A stretch of DNA of 64,000 nt from Marinomonas spartinae (GTDB taxonomy: Bacteria > Pseudomonadota > Gammaproteobacteria > Pseudomonadales > Marinomonadaceae). Every line of letters starts with the position of its first letter. The stretch's first letter is position 1. The notes under the pieces are model-generated. The model was not told the DNA's origin. It was given only the letters and a program-made list of their open reading frames with translations, and did not search any database. This document shows positions 1 through 13,700 of this stretch, piece after piece. The stretch is taken from contig NZ_FLOB01000013.1 of the NCBI RefSeq assembly GCF_900089775.1, forward strand, positions 1 through 64,000, written 5' to 3'. Made by a program: the position numbers and the translations under genes.

Positions 1-3000
1 CAGGGGATCTGACCTTAACCATCGAAAAAGGTATAGAGAATGCCAAGAGCGCACTGATTCATGCAGCAGCTAACCTCACTTTAAAAAGCAAAGAAGACTT
101 AACGAATACGACTTCGACCATTGAAGCGGCTGGTGCGGAAACGATTACCAGCCAGAATGTGACGAATAGCGGAACTTTACTCGCTCAAAATGGTGGATTA
201 ATCATTAATACCGACACCATTGATAACCAAGGGACCTTAGCCGGTCATGGTATTACCCTAAATGCCAATTCGCTCAATAACAGCACGACAGCGGGTCAAA
301 TTGTCTCAACGGATAATGCGGACGTCACCATCGCAGGGGATGTGACCAATACCGATGGCGCACTGGTTCATGCGGATAAAGATCTGACACTGCATGCCAC
401 AGGCGATTTAACCAACACAGCGTCCACCATCGAAGCGGTGAATGGGCTAGATGAAAAGAGCCAAAACCTAACGAATAAGGGTACTGTCCTTGCGCAAAAG
501 GGCACGTTAAGCATTCAAACCAGTAGCGTGGATAACCAAGGTACTTTAGCGGGTAATGGCATCGCCATCACTGCGGATTCGCTTAATAATCATACCAAAA
601 CGGCACAACTCTTCTCAACAGGGGATCTGACCTTAACCATCGAAAAAGGCATTACCAACGCGACAAATGCCTTGATTCATGCCGCCAACAATCTGACGTT
701 ACAAACTAAAGGGGATCTAACCAACACTGCGGCGACTATCGAAGCCGCTGGCACCAATCAAATCACCAGCCAGAATACGACGAATAGCGGGACCTTACTC
801 GCAAAAAGTGGCGCATTGACGATTCAGACCAACAAAGTCGATAACCAAGGGACCTTAGCGGGTAACGGTATTGATTTAAATGCCAACGAGCTGAAAAACA
901 GCACAGCGAACGGTCAAATTATCTCAACGGATAAAGCGGACGTCACCATCGCTGGCGATGTAAGCAATACCGATGGGGCGCTAATCCATGCGGATAAAGA
1001 TCTGACACTGCATGCCACAGGCGATTTAACCAACACAGCGTCCACCATCGAAGCGGTCAATGGACTTGATGTTCAAAGCCAGAACCTGACCAACACTGGT
1101 ACTGTCCTAGCGCAAAATGGTGCTTTAACCATCCATACCAATAACGTGGACAGCCAAGGCACTTTAGCGGGTAACGGCATCGCTATCACAGCGGATTCGC
1201 TTAATAATCACTCGAAAACGGCACAACTCTTCTCAACAGGGGATCTGACCTTAACCATCGAAAAAGGTATAGAGAATGCCAAGAGCGCACTGATTCATGC
1301 AGCAGCTAACCTCACTTTAAAAAGCAAAGAAGACTTAACGAATACGACTTCGACCATTGAAGCCGTGGGAACTTCTGTTATTCATAGTCAAAATGTCACT
1401 AACTCAGGCTCCATTCTTGCGCAAAATGGCGCATTAACCATTGAGACCAGCACTGCGGATAACCAAGGCACCTTAGCGGGTAACGGTATTGCTTTAAATG
1501 CCAACACGCTCAATAACAGCACAGCGAACGGTCAAATTGTCTCAACGGATAATGCGGATGTCACCATCGCTGGTGATGTAAGCAATACCGATGGGGCGCT
1601 AATCCATGCGGATAAAGATCTGACACTGCATGCCACAGGCGATTTAACCAACACAGCGTCCACCATCGAAGCGGTGAATGGGCTAGATGAAAAGAGCCAA
1701 AACCTAACGAATACGGGTACTGTCCTTGCGCAAAATGGCACGTTAAGCATTCAAACCAGTAGCGTGGATAACCAAGGTACTTTAGCGGGCAATGGTATCG
1801 CCATCACAGCGGATTCCCTTAACAATCACACTAAAACGGCACAACTCTTCTCTACAGGGGATCTGACCTTAACCATCGAAAAAGGCATTACCAACGCGAC
1901 AAATGCCTTGATTCATGCCGCCAACAATCTGACGTTAAAAAGTCAAGGGGATCTAACCAACACTGCGGCGACTATTGAAGCTGCTGGCACTAATCAAATC
2001 ACCAGCCAGAATATGACAAATAGCGGAACCTTACTCGCTAAAAGTGGTGCATTGACGATTCAGACCAACAAAGTCGATAACCAAGGGACCTTAGCGGGTA
2101 ACGGTATTACCCTAAATGCTAATTCGCTCAATAACAGCACAGCGAACGGTCAAATTGTCTCAACGGATAAAGCGGACGTCACCATCGCTGGTGATGTAAG
2201 CAATACCGATGGGGCGCTAATCCATGCGGATAAAGACCTGACATTGCATGCCACAGGTGATTTAACCAACACAGCGTCCACCATCGAAGCGGTCAATGAG
2301 CTAGATGAAAAGAGCCAAAACCTAACGAATACGGGTACTGTCCTTGCGCAAAATGGCACGTTAAGCATTCAAACCAGTAGCGTGGATAACCAAGGTACTT
2401 TAGCGGGTAACGGCATCGCTATCACAGCGGATTCGCTTAATAATCACTCGAAAACGGCACAACTCTTCTCAACAGGGGATCTGACCTTAACCATCGAAAA
2501 AGGTATAGAGAATGCCAAGAGCGCACTGATTCATGCAGCAGCTAACCTCACTTTAAAAAGCAAAGAAGACTTAACGAATACGACTTCGACCATTGAAGCC
2601 GTGGGAACTTCTGTTATTCATAGTCAAAATGTCACTAACTCAGGCTCCATTCTTGCGCAAAATGGCGCATTAACCATTGAGACCAGCACTGCGGATAACC
2701 AAGGCACCTTAGCGGGTAACGGTATTGCTTTAAATGCCAACACGCTCAATAACAGCACAGCGAACGGTCAAATTGTCTCAACGGATAATGCGGATGTCAC
2801 CATCGCTGGTGATGTAAGCAATACCGATGGGGCGCTAATCCATGCGGATAAAGATCTGACACTGCATGCCACAGGCGATTTAACCAACACAGCGTCCACC
2901 ATCGAAGCGGTGAATGGGCTAGATGAAAAGAGCCAAAACCTAACGAATACGGGTACTGTCCTTGCGCAAAATGGCACGTTAAGTATTCAAACCAGTAGCG

Positions 3001-6000
3001 TGGATAACCAAGGTACTTTAGCGGGTAACGGCATCGCCATCACAGCGGATTCGCTTAAGAATCACTCGAAAACGGCACAACTCTTCTCAACAGGGGACCT
3101 GACCTTAACCATCGAAAAAGGTATAGAGAATGCCGAGAATGCGCTGATTCATGCTGCCAACAATCTGATGTTACAAACTCAAGGGGATCTAACCAACACT
3201 GCGGCGACTATCGAAGCCGCTGGCACCAATCAAATCACCAGCCAGAATACGACAAATAGCGGGACCTTACTCGCAAAAAGTGGCGCATTGACGATTCAGA
3301 CCAACAAAGTCGATAACCAAGGGATCTTAGCGGGTAACGGTATTGCTTTAAATGCCAACACGCTCAATAACAGCACAGCGAACGGTCAAATTGTCTCAAC
3401 GGATAAAGCGGACGTCACCATTGCTGGTGATGTAAGCAATACCGATGGGGCGCTAATCCATGCGGATAAAGATCTGACACTGCATGCCACAGGCGATTTA
3501 ACCAACATAGCGTCCACCATCGAAGCGGTGAATGGGCTAGATGAAAAGAGCCAAAACCTAACGAATACGGGTACTGTCCTTGCGCAAAATGGCGCGTTAA
3601 CCATTCAAATCAGTAACGTGGATAACCAAGGTACTTTAGCGGGCAACGGTATCTCCATCACAGCGGATTCTCTTAAGAATCACTCGAAAACGGCACAACT
3701 CTTCTCAACAGGGGATCTGGCGTTAACCATCGAAAAAGGCATTACCAACGCGACAAATGCCTTGATTCATGCCGCCAACAATCTGACGTTACAAACTCAA
3801 GGGGATCTAACCAACACTGCGGCGACTATCGAAGCCGCTGGCACCAATCAAATCACCAGCCAGAATACGACGAATAGCGGGACCTTACTCGCAAAAAGTG
3901 GCGCATTGACGATTCAGACCAACAAAGTCGATAACCAAGGGACCTTAGCGGGTAACGGTATTGCTTTAAATGCCAACACGCTAAATAACAGCACAGCGAA
4001 CGGTCAAATTGTCTCAACGGATAAAGCGGACGTCACCATCGCTGGTGATGTAAGCAATACCGATGGGGCGCTAATCCATGCGGATAAAGATCTGACACTG
4101 CATGCCACAGGCGATTTAACCAACACAGCGTCCACCATCGAAGCGGTGAATGGGCTAGATGAAAAGAGCCAAAACCTAACGAATACGGGTACTGTCCTTG
4201 CGCAAAATGGCACGTTAAGTATTCAAACCAGTAGCGTGGATAACCAAGGTACTTTAGCGGGTAACGGCATCGCTATCACTGCGGATTCTCTTAAGAATCA
4301 CTCGAAAACGGCACAACTCTTCTCAACAGAAGATCTGACCTTAACCATCGAAAAAGGCATTACCAACGCGACTAATGCCTTGATTCATGCCGCCAACAAT
4401 CTGACGTTACAAACTCAAGGGGATCTAACCAACACTGCGGCGACTATTGAAGCTGCTGGTACTAATCAAATCACCAGCCAGAATATGACAAATAGCGGAA
4501 CCTTACTCGCAAAAAGTGGTGCATTGACGATTCAGACCAACAAAGTCGATAACCAAGGGACCTTAGCGGGTAACGGTATTGATTTAAATGCCAACACGCT
4601 CAATAACAGCACAGCGAACGGTCAAATTGTCTCAACGGATAATGCGGATGTCACCATCGCTAGTGATGTAAGCAATACCGATGGGGCGCTAATCCATGCG
4701 GATAAAGATCTGGCACTGAACGCCACAGGCGATTTAACCAACACAACGTCCACCATCGAAGCGATCAATGGACTTGATGTTCAAAGCCAAAAGCTGACGA
4801 ACAGCGGAACGGTGTTAGCGCAAAATGGCGCATTAACCATCAAGACTCATAAAGTGGATAGCCAAGGTACTCTAGCGGGCAACGGTATTACCCTAAATGC
4901 CAACGAGCTGAAAAACAGCACAGCGAACGGTCAAATTGTCTCAACGGATAATGCGGATGTCACCATCGCTGGCGATGTAAGCAATACCGATGGGGCGCTA
5001 ATCCATGCGGATAAAGATCTGACACTGCATGCCACAGGCGATTTAACCAACACAGCGTCCACCATCGAAGCGGTCAATGGACTTGATGTTCAAAGCCAGA
5101 ACCTGACCAACACTGGTACTGTCCTAGCGCAAAATGGTGCTTTAACCATCCATACCAATAACGTGGACAGCCAAGGCACTTTAGCGGGTAACGGCATCGC
5201 TATCACAGCGGATTCGCTTAATAATCACTCGAAAACGGCACAACTCTTCTCTACAGGGGATCTGACGTTAACCATCGAAAAAGGCATTACCAACGCGACT
5301 AATGCCTTGATTCATGCCGCCAACAATCTGATATTAAACACTCAAGGGGATCTAACCAATACCGCTTCGACTATTGAAACCGTGGGAACTTCTGCTATTC
5401 ATAGTCAAAATGTCACTAACTCAGGTTCCATTCTTGCGCAAAATGGCATGTTGACCGTGAACACCCGAAAAGTGGACAGCCAAGGGACCTTAGCGGGTAA
5501 TGGCATCACGATCAAGGCAGACGAGCTGAATAACAGTACGACCACGGGTAAGATTTTCTCAACCGATAAAGCGGACTTCACCATTGCTGGAGACGTGACG
5601 AATAGGGATGGGGCGCTGATTCATACGGATAAAGACCTGACGTTAAGAGCTACAGGAGACTTAACCAATACCGCTTCTACCATTGAGTCGGTAAGTGGAC
5701 TAGAAGTGAAAAGTCAGGAGCTGATCAATACAGGTACTATCCTCGCTCAAAATAATGCCTTGTCTGTGTCGACAGATCAGGTTGACAACCAAGGCGTATT
5801 AGCGGGTCATGGTATTACCTTAACCGCTAATGAGCTCAAAAACAGCACCGCCAGTGGCAAGCTCTTCTCAACAGACGAGGCTAATTTAACCATCGCAGGA
5901 AACGTAACCAATACCAATGGTGCACTGATCCATGCGGATAAAGATCTGACATTGAATGCTACAGGCGATTTAGCCAATGCGAGCTCAGCCATCGAAGCGG

Positions 6001-7700
6001 TCAATGAGCTAGATGAAAAGAGCCAAAACCTAATAAATACGGGAACTGTCCTTGCGCAAAATGGCACGTTAAGCATTCAAACCAGTAGCGTGGATAACCA
6101 AGGTACTTTAGCGGGCAATGGTATCGCCATCACTGCGGACTCCCTTAACAATCACACCAAAACGGCACAACTCTTCTCAACAGGGAATCTGACGTTAACC
6201 ATCGAAAAAGGCATTACCAACGCGACTAATGCCTTGATTCATGCCGCCAACAATCTGATATTAAACACTCAAGGGGATCTAACCAATACCGCTTCGACTA
6301 TTGAAACCGTGGGAACTTCTGCTATTCATAGTCAAAATGTCACTAACTCAGGTTCCATTCTTGCGCAAAATGGCATGTTGACCGTGAACACCCGAAAAGT
6401 GGACAGCCAAGGGACCTTAGCGGGTAATGGCATCACGATCAAGGCAGACGAGCTGAATAACAGTACGACCACGGGTAAGATTTTCTCAACCGATAAAGCG
6501 GACTTCACCATTGCTGGAGACGTGACGAATAGGGATGGGGCGCTGATTCATACGGATAAAGACCTGACGTTAAGAGCTACAGGAGACTTAACCAATACCG
6601 CTTCTACCATTGAGTCGGTAAGTGGACTAGAAGTGAAAAGTCAGGAGCTGATCAATACAGGTACTATCCTCGCTCAAAATAATGCCTTGTCTGTGTCGAC
6701 AGATCAGGTTGACAACCAAGGCGTATTAGCGGGTCATGGTATTACCTTAACCGCTAATGAGCTCAAAAACAGCACCGCCAGTGGCAAGCTCTTCTCAACA
6801 GACGAGGCCGATTTAACCATCGCAGGAAACGTGACCAATACCGATGGCGCACTGATCCATGCGGATAAAGATCTGACACTGCATGCCACAGGCGATTTAA
6901 CCAACATAGCGTCCACCATCGAAGCGGTGAATGGGCTAGATGAAAAGAGCCAAAACCTAACGAATACGGGTACTGTCCTTGCGCAAAATGGCACGTTAAG
7001 CATTCAAACCAGTAGCGTGGATAACCAAGGTACTTTAGCGGGTAACGGCATCGCTATCACAGCGGATTCTCTTAATAATCACTCGAAAACGGCACAACTC
7101 TTCTCTACAGGGGATCTGACCTTAACCATCGAAAAAGGCATCGAGAATGCCGAGAATGCGTTGATTCATGCCGCCAACAATCTGATCTTAAACACTCAAG
7201 CGGATCTAACCAATACTGCTTCGACTATTGAAGCTGCTGGCACTAATCAAATTACCAGCCAGAATATGACAAATAGCGGAACCTTACTCGCTAAAAGTGG
7301 TGCATTGACGATTCAGACCAACAAAGTTGATAACCAAGGCACCTTAGCGGGTAACGGTATTGCTTTAAATGCCAACACGCTAAATAACAGCACAGCGAAC
7401 GGTCAAATTGTCTCAACGGATAAAGCGGACGTCACCATCGCTGGCGATGTAAGCAATACCGATGGGGCGCTAATCCATGCGGATAAAGATCTGACACTGC
7501 ATGCCTCAGGCGATTTAACCAACACAGCGTCCACCATCGAAGCGGTCAATGGACTTGATGTTCAAAGCCAGAACCTGACCAACAGCGGTACTGTCCTAGC
7601 GCAAAATGGCGCGTTAACCATCCATACCAATAACGTGGACAGCCAAGGCTCTTTGGCGGGTCACGGCATCGCCATCACTGCGACTCAACTCAACAATAGC
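1..7700 (+). repeat. Tandem 618-bp (2 x 309 bp) coding repeats in the cdiA-like gene
   Basis: Two alternating 103-aa modules, one ending in GDLTLTIEKG-type sequence and one in DVTIAGDVSNTDGAL-type sequence, form a 206-aa (618-bp) unit. Equivalent points recur every 618 bp, for example around 1532, 2150, 2768, 3386 and 4004. Copies are nearly identical at DNA level over hundreds of bases, which points to recent duplication or gene conversion. A further block of three modules (927 bp) is duplicated: the stretch from about 5323 recurs from about 6250 almost unchanged. Period lengths are read from the sequence; the recombination history is inferred. Confidence 0.93.
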
Positions 7701-10700
7701 ACGGCGAACGGTAAGATTTTTTCAACAGACCTTGCGAATCTAACCATAGCGGGGGACATCAACAACACGGGGGGATCCCTAATCCATGCGGATAAGGCCC
7801 TAACGTTAACCAGCACCAAAGGGAATCTGCTGAATACGAGCGCCACAATTGAGTCGGCCGATCAGGCGACGATTAACAGTCAACTTTTAACCAACAGCGG
7901 TACCGTACTGGCCTATAGAAATGGGTTAACGATTAATGCCAATACCATCAATAATCAAGGGTTATTGGCAGGCCATGGTGTGACCATCCAGACTGGCTTA
8001 CTGAATAACACAGCCCGTGCCAGCAAACTGTATTCGAGTGATGCGCTTAATGTAAACACGACGGGGGCGATTAATAATACCCATGGTGCCTTAATTCATG
8101 CAGATACAACATTGAGCTTAACCGCTGGCGGAGATGTCACCAACACCGATAGCAGCATCGAGTCGGCCTCAAATGCCACAGTAACGAGTCGTAACCTAGA
8201 TAACTCGTCAGCGAGTCGAGTCTTGGCGGAAAAAGGCACATTGACGATTCATACTAACGCCCTTAATAACCAAGGGACATTATCCGGTCAAGGTCTAAGC
8301 GCTACCGCCTCGGTTATTAATAACAATACCGCTTCCAGTCACATACTCTCAACAAAAGACCTCACCTTAACAAGTACACAGGGAACGGTTACCAATAGCA
8401 ATGGGGCGGCAATACGCTCAAATGGCAACCTCACCATCCATTCAGCTGCAGATATATCGAATACTTCGGGAGATATTGAAGCCGTTAACAACCTCTCCTT
8501 AGCAGCACATAATATCACTAACACTTCCAACTCGACGCTAAGAACAAATAACTCACTGTTAATGAATTGGACAGGTGGTCTTGTTAATAGTGGTTCTAAA
8601 ATAGAAGCCCTCAATAATATTATGAGCACACAGAATAATGGTAATGTCACCAATAACAGTACAGGTTCCATCACCGCACAAAATGGCACACTGGGTCTGA
8701 CCATCGGCAGTTTAAGCAACCAAGGGGGCATCGCTGGCAATTATGTTCAATTAAACACCAATAGCGTCTCTAATGACGGCTCCAATGCCTTAATCATGGC
8801 AAAAACCAACCTAGATGTTCGTTCAAATCATGATTTTAATAATACCAATGGTGGGGCTTTTTACAGCTTTGGAAGTGGTTATTTACAGGCAAATGGCACG
8901 TTAACAAATAGCTCGTCAACGATTGAAACGAATGGTGATTTGAGTATACAGGCTAATCATATTGTCAATAAAAGAAGTAGTTATCAGATTGGTTCTAAAA
9001 GCGGAGCACCGGTTAATCACTCAGATGTTATTTGGAGATCTGGTAATGGTTATAAGACGTCAGACTATACTGAACAAACAACCGTTCCCTACTTGGTTTC
9101 GATTGGCTCTGTAGGATCCATTATTTCTAAAGGCAATATTAATATAACGGGTCATGTGGATAATCTTTTTTCTTTAATTAGTAGTGTAAAAAATATCAAT
9201 GCTAATGGGGGGGTGAATAATCAATCTCTAACGGCATCAAAAACAATGAGTAAAAATGGTAAAACAACAACTGTTACACATTATCCTGAACACTGTCATA
9301 CACATGTGTCCCATACAGAAGGCTCTGGCAGTACAGTGTGTCACGACGCATATGATTCTGTTGAAAGCACCCCTTTTTCCAATACGTCGACAGAACAAGT
9401 TACTTTGGCCTCTGCTGTTTTTTCCGCTGGTGCTTCTATATCAGCAAAAGGTGGTAGCTTTAATAACATTGGAGCAGCTAATTCCGTTTCATATTTAGGC
9501 CTAAAAAACACAGAAGTAAGCGACTTGTCGAATAGCGACAATAAGGTTGTTCAAGAAGCTACTATTAGTGTAGAGAAAAACTCTGCAAATGTTGAGGTAC
9601 AAAAAAATCATTCGAAGTTATCCAATCAGACTGTAGACAATCATACCCAAGCGGCTTTACCAGTTGATGTGAATTATCCCTCTGTATCTATGAGTAAGGT
9701 AAAAGAGTCGCCTAGTGGAACAATTGATGCTAATCACCCATTACCCACGATCAACCAAGAGACTTCGCAGGTTGGACAGGGCGTGGCGAACAACATTCAA
9801 GATATTTCTAAGTCACCTGGAACGGTTATAGCAAAAGGCCGAGATAACACCGTCCCACAAGTGATTTCGATCCCCTCTAGTGGAGTAGATACCTCCACTC
9901 TGCCTGCGATCGGTAAGGTAAAAGAGTCGTCTAATGGGACGGATGATGCTACTCCCCCATTACCTATGATCAACCAAGGGGCTTCTCAGGTTGCTTTGTC
10001 GGGGCAAGGCGTAGTGAACAACGTTCAAGATATTTCTAAGTCATCTGGAACGGCTATGACAAAAGGCCGAGATAGCACCATCCCACAAGTGATTTCGATC
10101 CCCTCTAGTGGTGTAGATACCTCCACTCTGCCTGCGATCGGTAAGGTAAAAGAGTCGTCTAATGGGACGGATGATGCTACTCCCCCATTACCTATGATCA
10201 ACCAAGGGGCTTCTCAGGTTGCTTTGTCGGGGCAAGGCGTAGTGAACAACGTTCAAGATATTTCTAAGTCATCTGGAACGGCTATGACAAAAGGCCGAGA
10301 TAGCACCATCCCACAAGTGATTTCGATCCCCTCTAGTGGTGTAGATACCTCCACTCTGCCTGCGATCGGTAAGGTAAAAGAGTCGTCTAATGGGACGGAT
10401 GATGCTACTCCCCCATTACCTATGATCAACCAAGGGGCTTCTCAGGTTGCTTTGTCGGGGCAAGGCGTAGTGAACAACGTTCAAGATATTTCTAAGTCAT
10501 CTGGAACGGCTATGACAAAAGGCCGAGATAGCACCATCCCACAAGTGATTTCGATCCCCTCTAGTGGTGTAGATACCTCCACTCTGCCTGCGATCGGTAA
10601 GGTAAAAGAGTCGTCTAATGGGACGGATGATGCTACTCCCCCATTACCTATGATCAACCAAGGGGCTTCTCAGGTTGCTTTGTCGGGCCAGACAGTAGCC

Positions 10701-13700
10701 ACCAAGGTTCAAAATAGTACCGACTCTGATGGAAAGGGAGAAACAGCGCCTACGGGTAATGCCATGCCCAACATCGCAACGATTGATCATCCAGTATTAT
10801 TAATGAGTAACAAAGAGGCAGCTGATCAGAATGCGGTTAATCAAGCAAAAGTACCGACCAGCGAAGCTGGGGAGCCAAAACAGCAGCCCGTTACGGTGAA
10901 ACAAGGCGCCTCAGACATTGCTTTATCGGAACAGAGCGACATAGCTAAGGCTCATGAATCTTCCCCTTCTGATCAAAATCAAGAAACGGTAGAGTCCCCT
11001 TCTGTCTCTGTAAAAGGTATGAATTCTTCTGCTCAGTCGACAATTGCTAAGGTAAAAGAGCAGGTTAACTCAAGTTTGTCGTCTTCAAACCTTCCAAACC
11101 TGGGTGTCAAGCAAGCTAATGCCGATAGTAAAGCAACTTTTAGCAAAGCCGCTGCCGTTGCCACACACGCGATTGATCTTTCGGTTATAAAGTCACGTCG
11201 AGACAAAATTTTTAACAAAGACATTGTGAGTAAACTGGAGTCCAGCGCTTTGTTCCAATCAAATAATGCACCGGATCCGGCGTATTTGGTCGAAACCAAT
11301 CCTTTGTTAACCAATTATAAAAACTTTGTTTCGTCTGATTATTTCTTGAATAAAGTGAGCGCTGATCCTGTTGGTCGTACTGGAAAGAAGGTGACCCGCT
11401 TAGGAGACGGTTATTTAGAGCAAAAATTGGTGCGGGACCAAATCCTCGCCTTTACTGGACAGCAGACTCTCGATAATACTGATATTGAGTCCGCTTATAA
11501 AACCTTGATGGATAATGCAGTCGGGGTCTATAAAAATCTCGGTTTGACGTCGGGTGTTGAGCTGACCGCTGACCAAGTTGCGCAATTGAAAAAACCGATA
11601 GTTTGGATGGTGGATGAAACCGTCCAAACGGATAATGGTCCTCAAGTGGTCTTGGTACCCAAAGTGTATCTGTCTGCGGCGTCTGAATTTGACCTACGGC
11701 CAGATGGTGCGGTCGTGGCGGCGTCAACGATTCATATTGATTCGGATGGTGATATCAATAATGCTGGGTCCATGCTTGCCAAGGTGGACCTCTCCCTAAA
11801 AGGCAATAACATTGATAATGCGGGCGTTCTATCGTCTGAGGGAAGTGCCCGTTTAACCGCAAGCAATTACATCAACAACACCAACCGTATTCACGCCTCA
11901 AGCGACTTGAGTTTGACCGCTGGCGGCAATATCACCAGCGAAACGCTCACCAAAGCCGATAAACTGGACTTGGGGTATTATGTAGAAGGAACGACAGCTG
12001 AGCAAACTGCGAGTATTCAAGGAGGGAATGTCACGCTTGCGGCAGGTAAGGATATTCGGTTAACTGGCAGTGATATCAAGAGTACTGGGGGGCTCGCCTT
12101 AACCGCAGGAAATAATATTGCGCTTAACTCGATAGCCTTAACGAGTTCTTATCCAGTATTTAATGATGTCCTTTCTTCTTACCAACATCAATCAACGACT
12201 GCTCATCAAGTCACCAAATTATCGGGTCAAAATATTCAACTTAGTGCTGGAAATGTCTTAACCGGTGAAGGGGCCCAGATTAACGCCAAGGAGGATTTAG
12301 TGCTGGCTGCAAATAATATTAATTTGCTATCCGTGCAGAATCATCAGAGCAGTCAACAGTCTCAACCTCAATTGACGGCTTCTAATTCTTCGACCACCCA
12401 TCAAGTCAGCCAATTATCGGGTAATAACATTCAACTCAGTGCCGCCAATACTATTACCAGCGAAGGTGCCCAGATTAACGCCAGAGAGGATCTTGGCTTA
12501 TCCGCTAATGCCATTAACTTGCTATCGGTGCAAGACAGTCAGAGCGGCTATCAGTCTAAACCTCAACTGACTGCAACGAATTCATCGACCACTCATCAAG
12601 TCACCAAATTATCGGGTAATAACATTCAACTCAGTGCCGCCAATACCATTACCAGTGAAGGGGCTCAGATTAACGCCAAAGGGGATTTAGCGCTGGCTGC
12701 AAATAATATTAATTTGCTATCCGTGCAGAATCATCAGAGCAGTCAACAGTCTCAACCTCAATTGACGGCTTCTCACTCTTCGACCACTCATCAAGTCACC
12801 AAATTATCGGGTAATAACATTCAACTCAGTGCCGCCAATACCATTACCAGTGAAGGGGCTCAGATTAACGCCAAAGGCGGTCTGGCCTTAGCGGCCAACA
12901 ACATTGATCTACTGGCGGTGAAAAATATCAACGATGATTACAGCTATGTCGGTGGTGGACATCATTCTGTCGAAACCAAAGATCATACTGAATCCTTAAC
13001 CGGAACCACATTAAAAGCCGGAGGTGGACTGAACCTAACTGCCCAGCAAGATATTTTCTCCAAAGGCTCTAGCTTAAGTGGCGGCACGGGCATCGCGTTA
13101 GCGGCGGGCAATAATGTGACCTTAGCCACAGCATCCACCCATGACTCGCATTTCAGAGAAGAGAAAAGCAAGCACTCCGGTTTCTTTGGTAGCAAAACAA
13201 AAACCGAAACCACCACCTCTGAAAGCCTGACCAACCATGGCACAGCCCTGTCTTCAAACGGTGCTATCCAAATAGCGTCAGGGGCCAATATACAACTAAT
13301 CGGATCGAGCGCGAACGCGAAAGGCAATATCGGCCTACAAGCCAAAGGCAATATCGATCTGCTCTCCGCCGTGGATCAAAACGCTTACCATCACCAAGAA
13401 CAGAAAAAAGGTACCTTCAGACAAAAAGCTAAAGACCAAGGCTTTAATCGCCAAACGGCGGTGGCCAGTGGCTTAACCAGCCAAGGTAATGTGGCATTAA
13501 ACAGTGGCGGTAACATCACCTTACAGGGAGCCAACCTCGTCGCCAAGCATACTCTATCCATGGGTGCACAGGCGGTCACCAAAGACGCTTCAGGCCATTA
13601 TGTGACAGCCGATGGTGCCCAAGTGGGGAATGTGAACATTACCACTCAAACTCTTCACAATAATAGCTGGGACAAATCCTCTTCCGGTTTTAGAGGCATC

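Noticed and set aside
1532..7003. Series of minus-strand ORFs of 69-89 codons spaced by 618 bp inside the cdiA-like gene
   Set aside because: They are antisense shadows of the coding repeats, with no ribosome sites, and repeat only because the coding strand repeats.
1..7700. cdiA-like repeats as a CRISPR or integron array
   Set aside because: The repeats are in-frame protein modules of about 103 residues.
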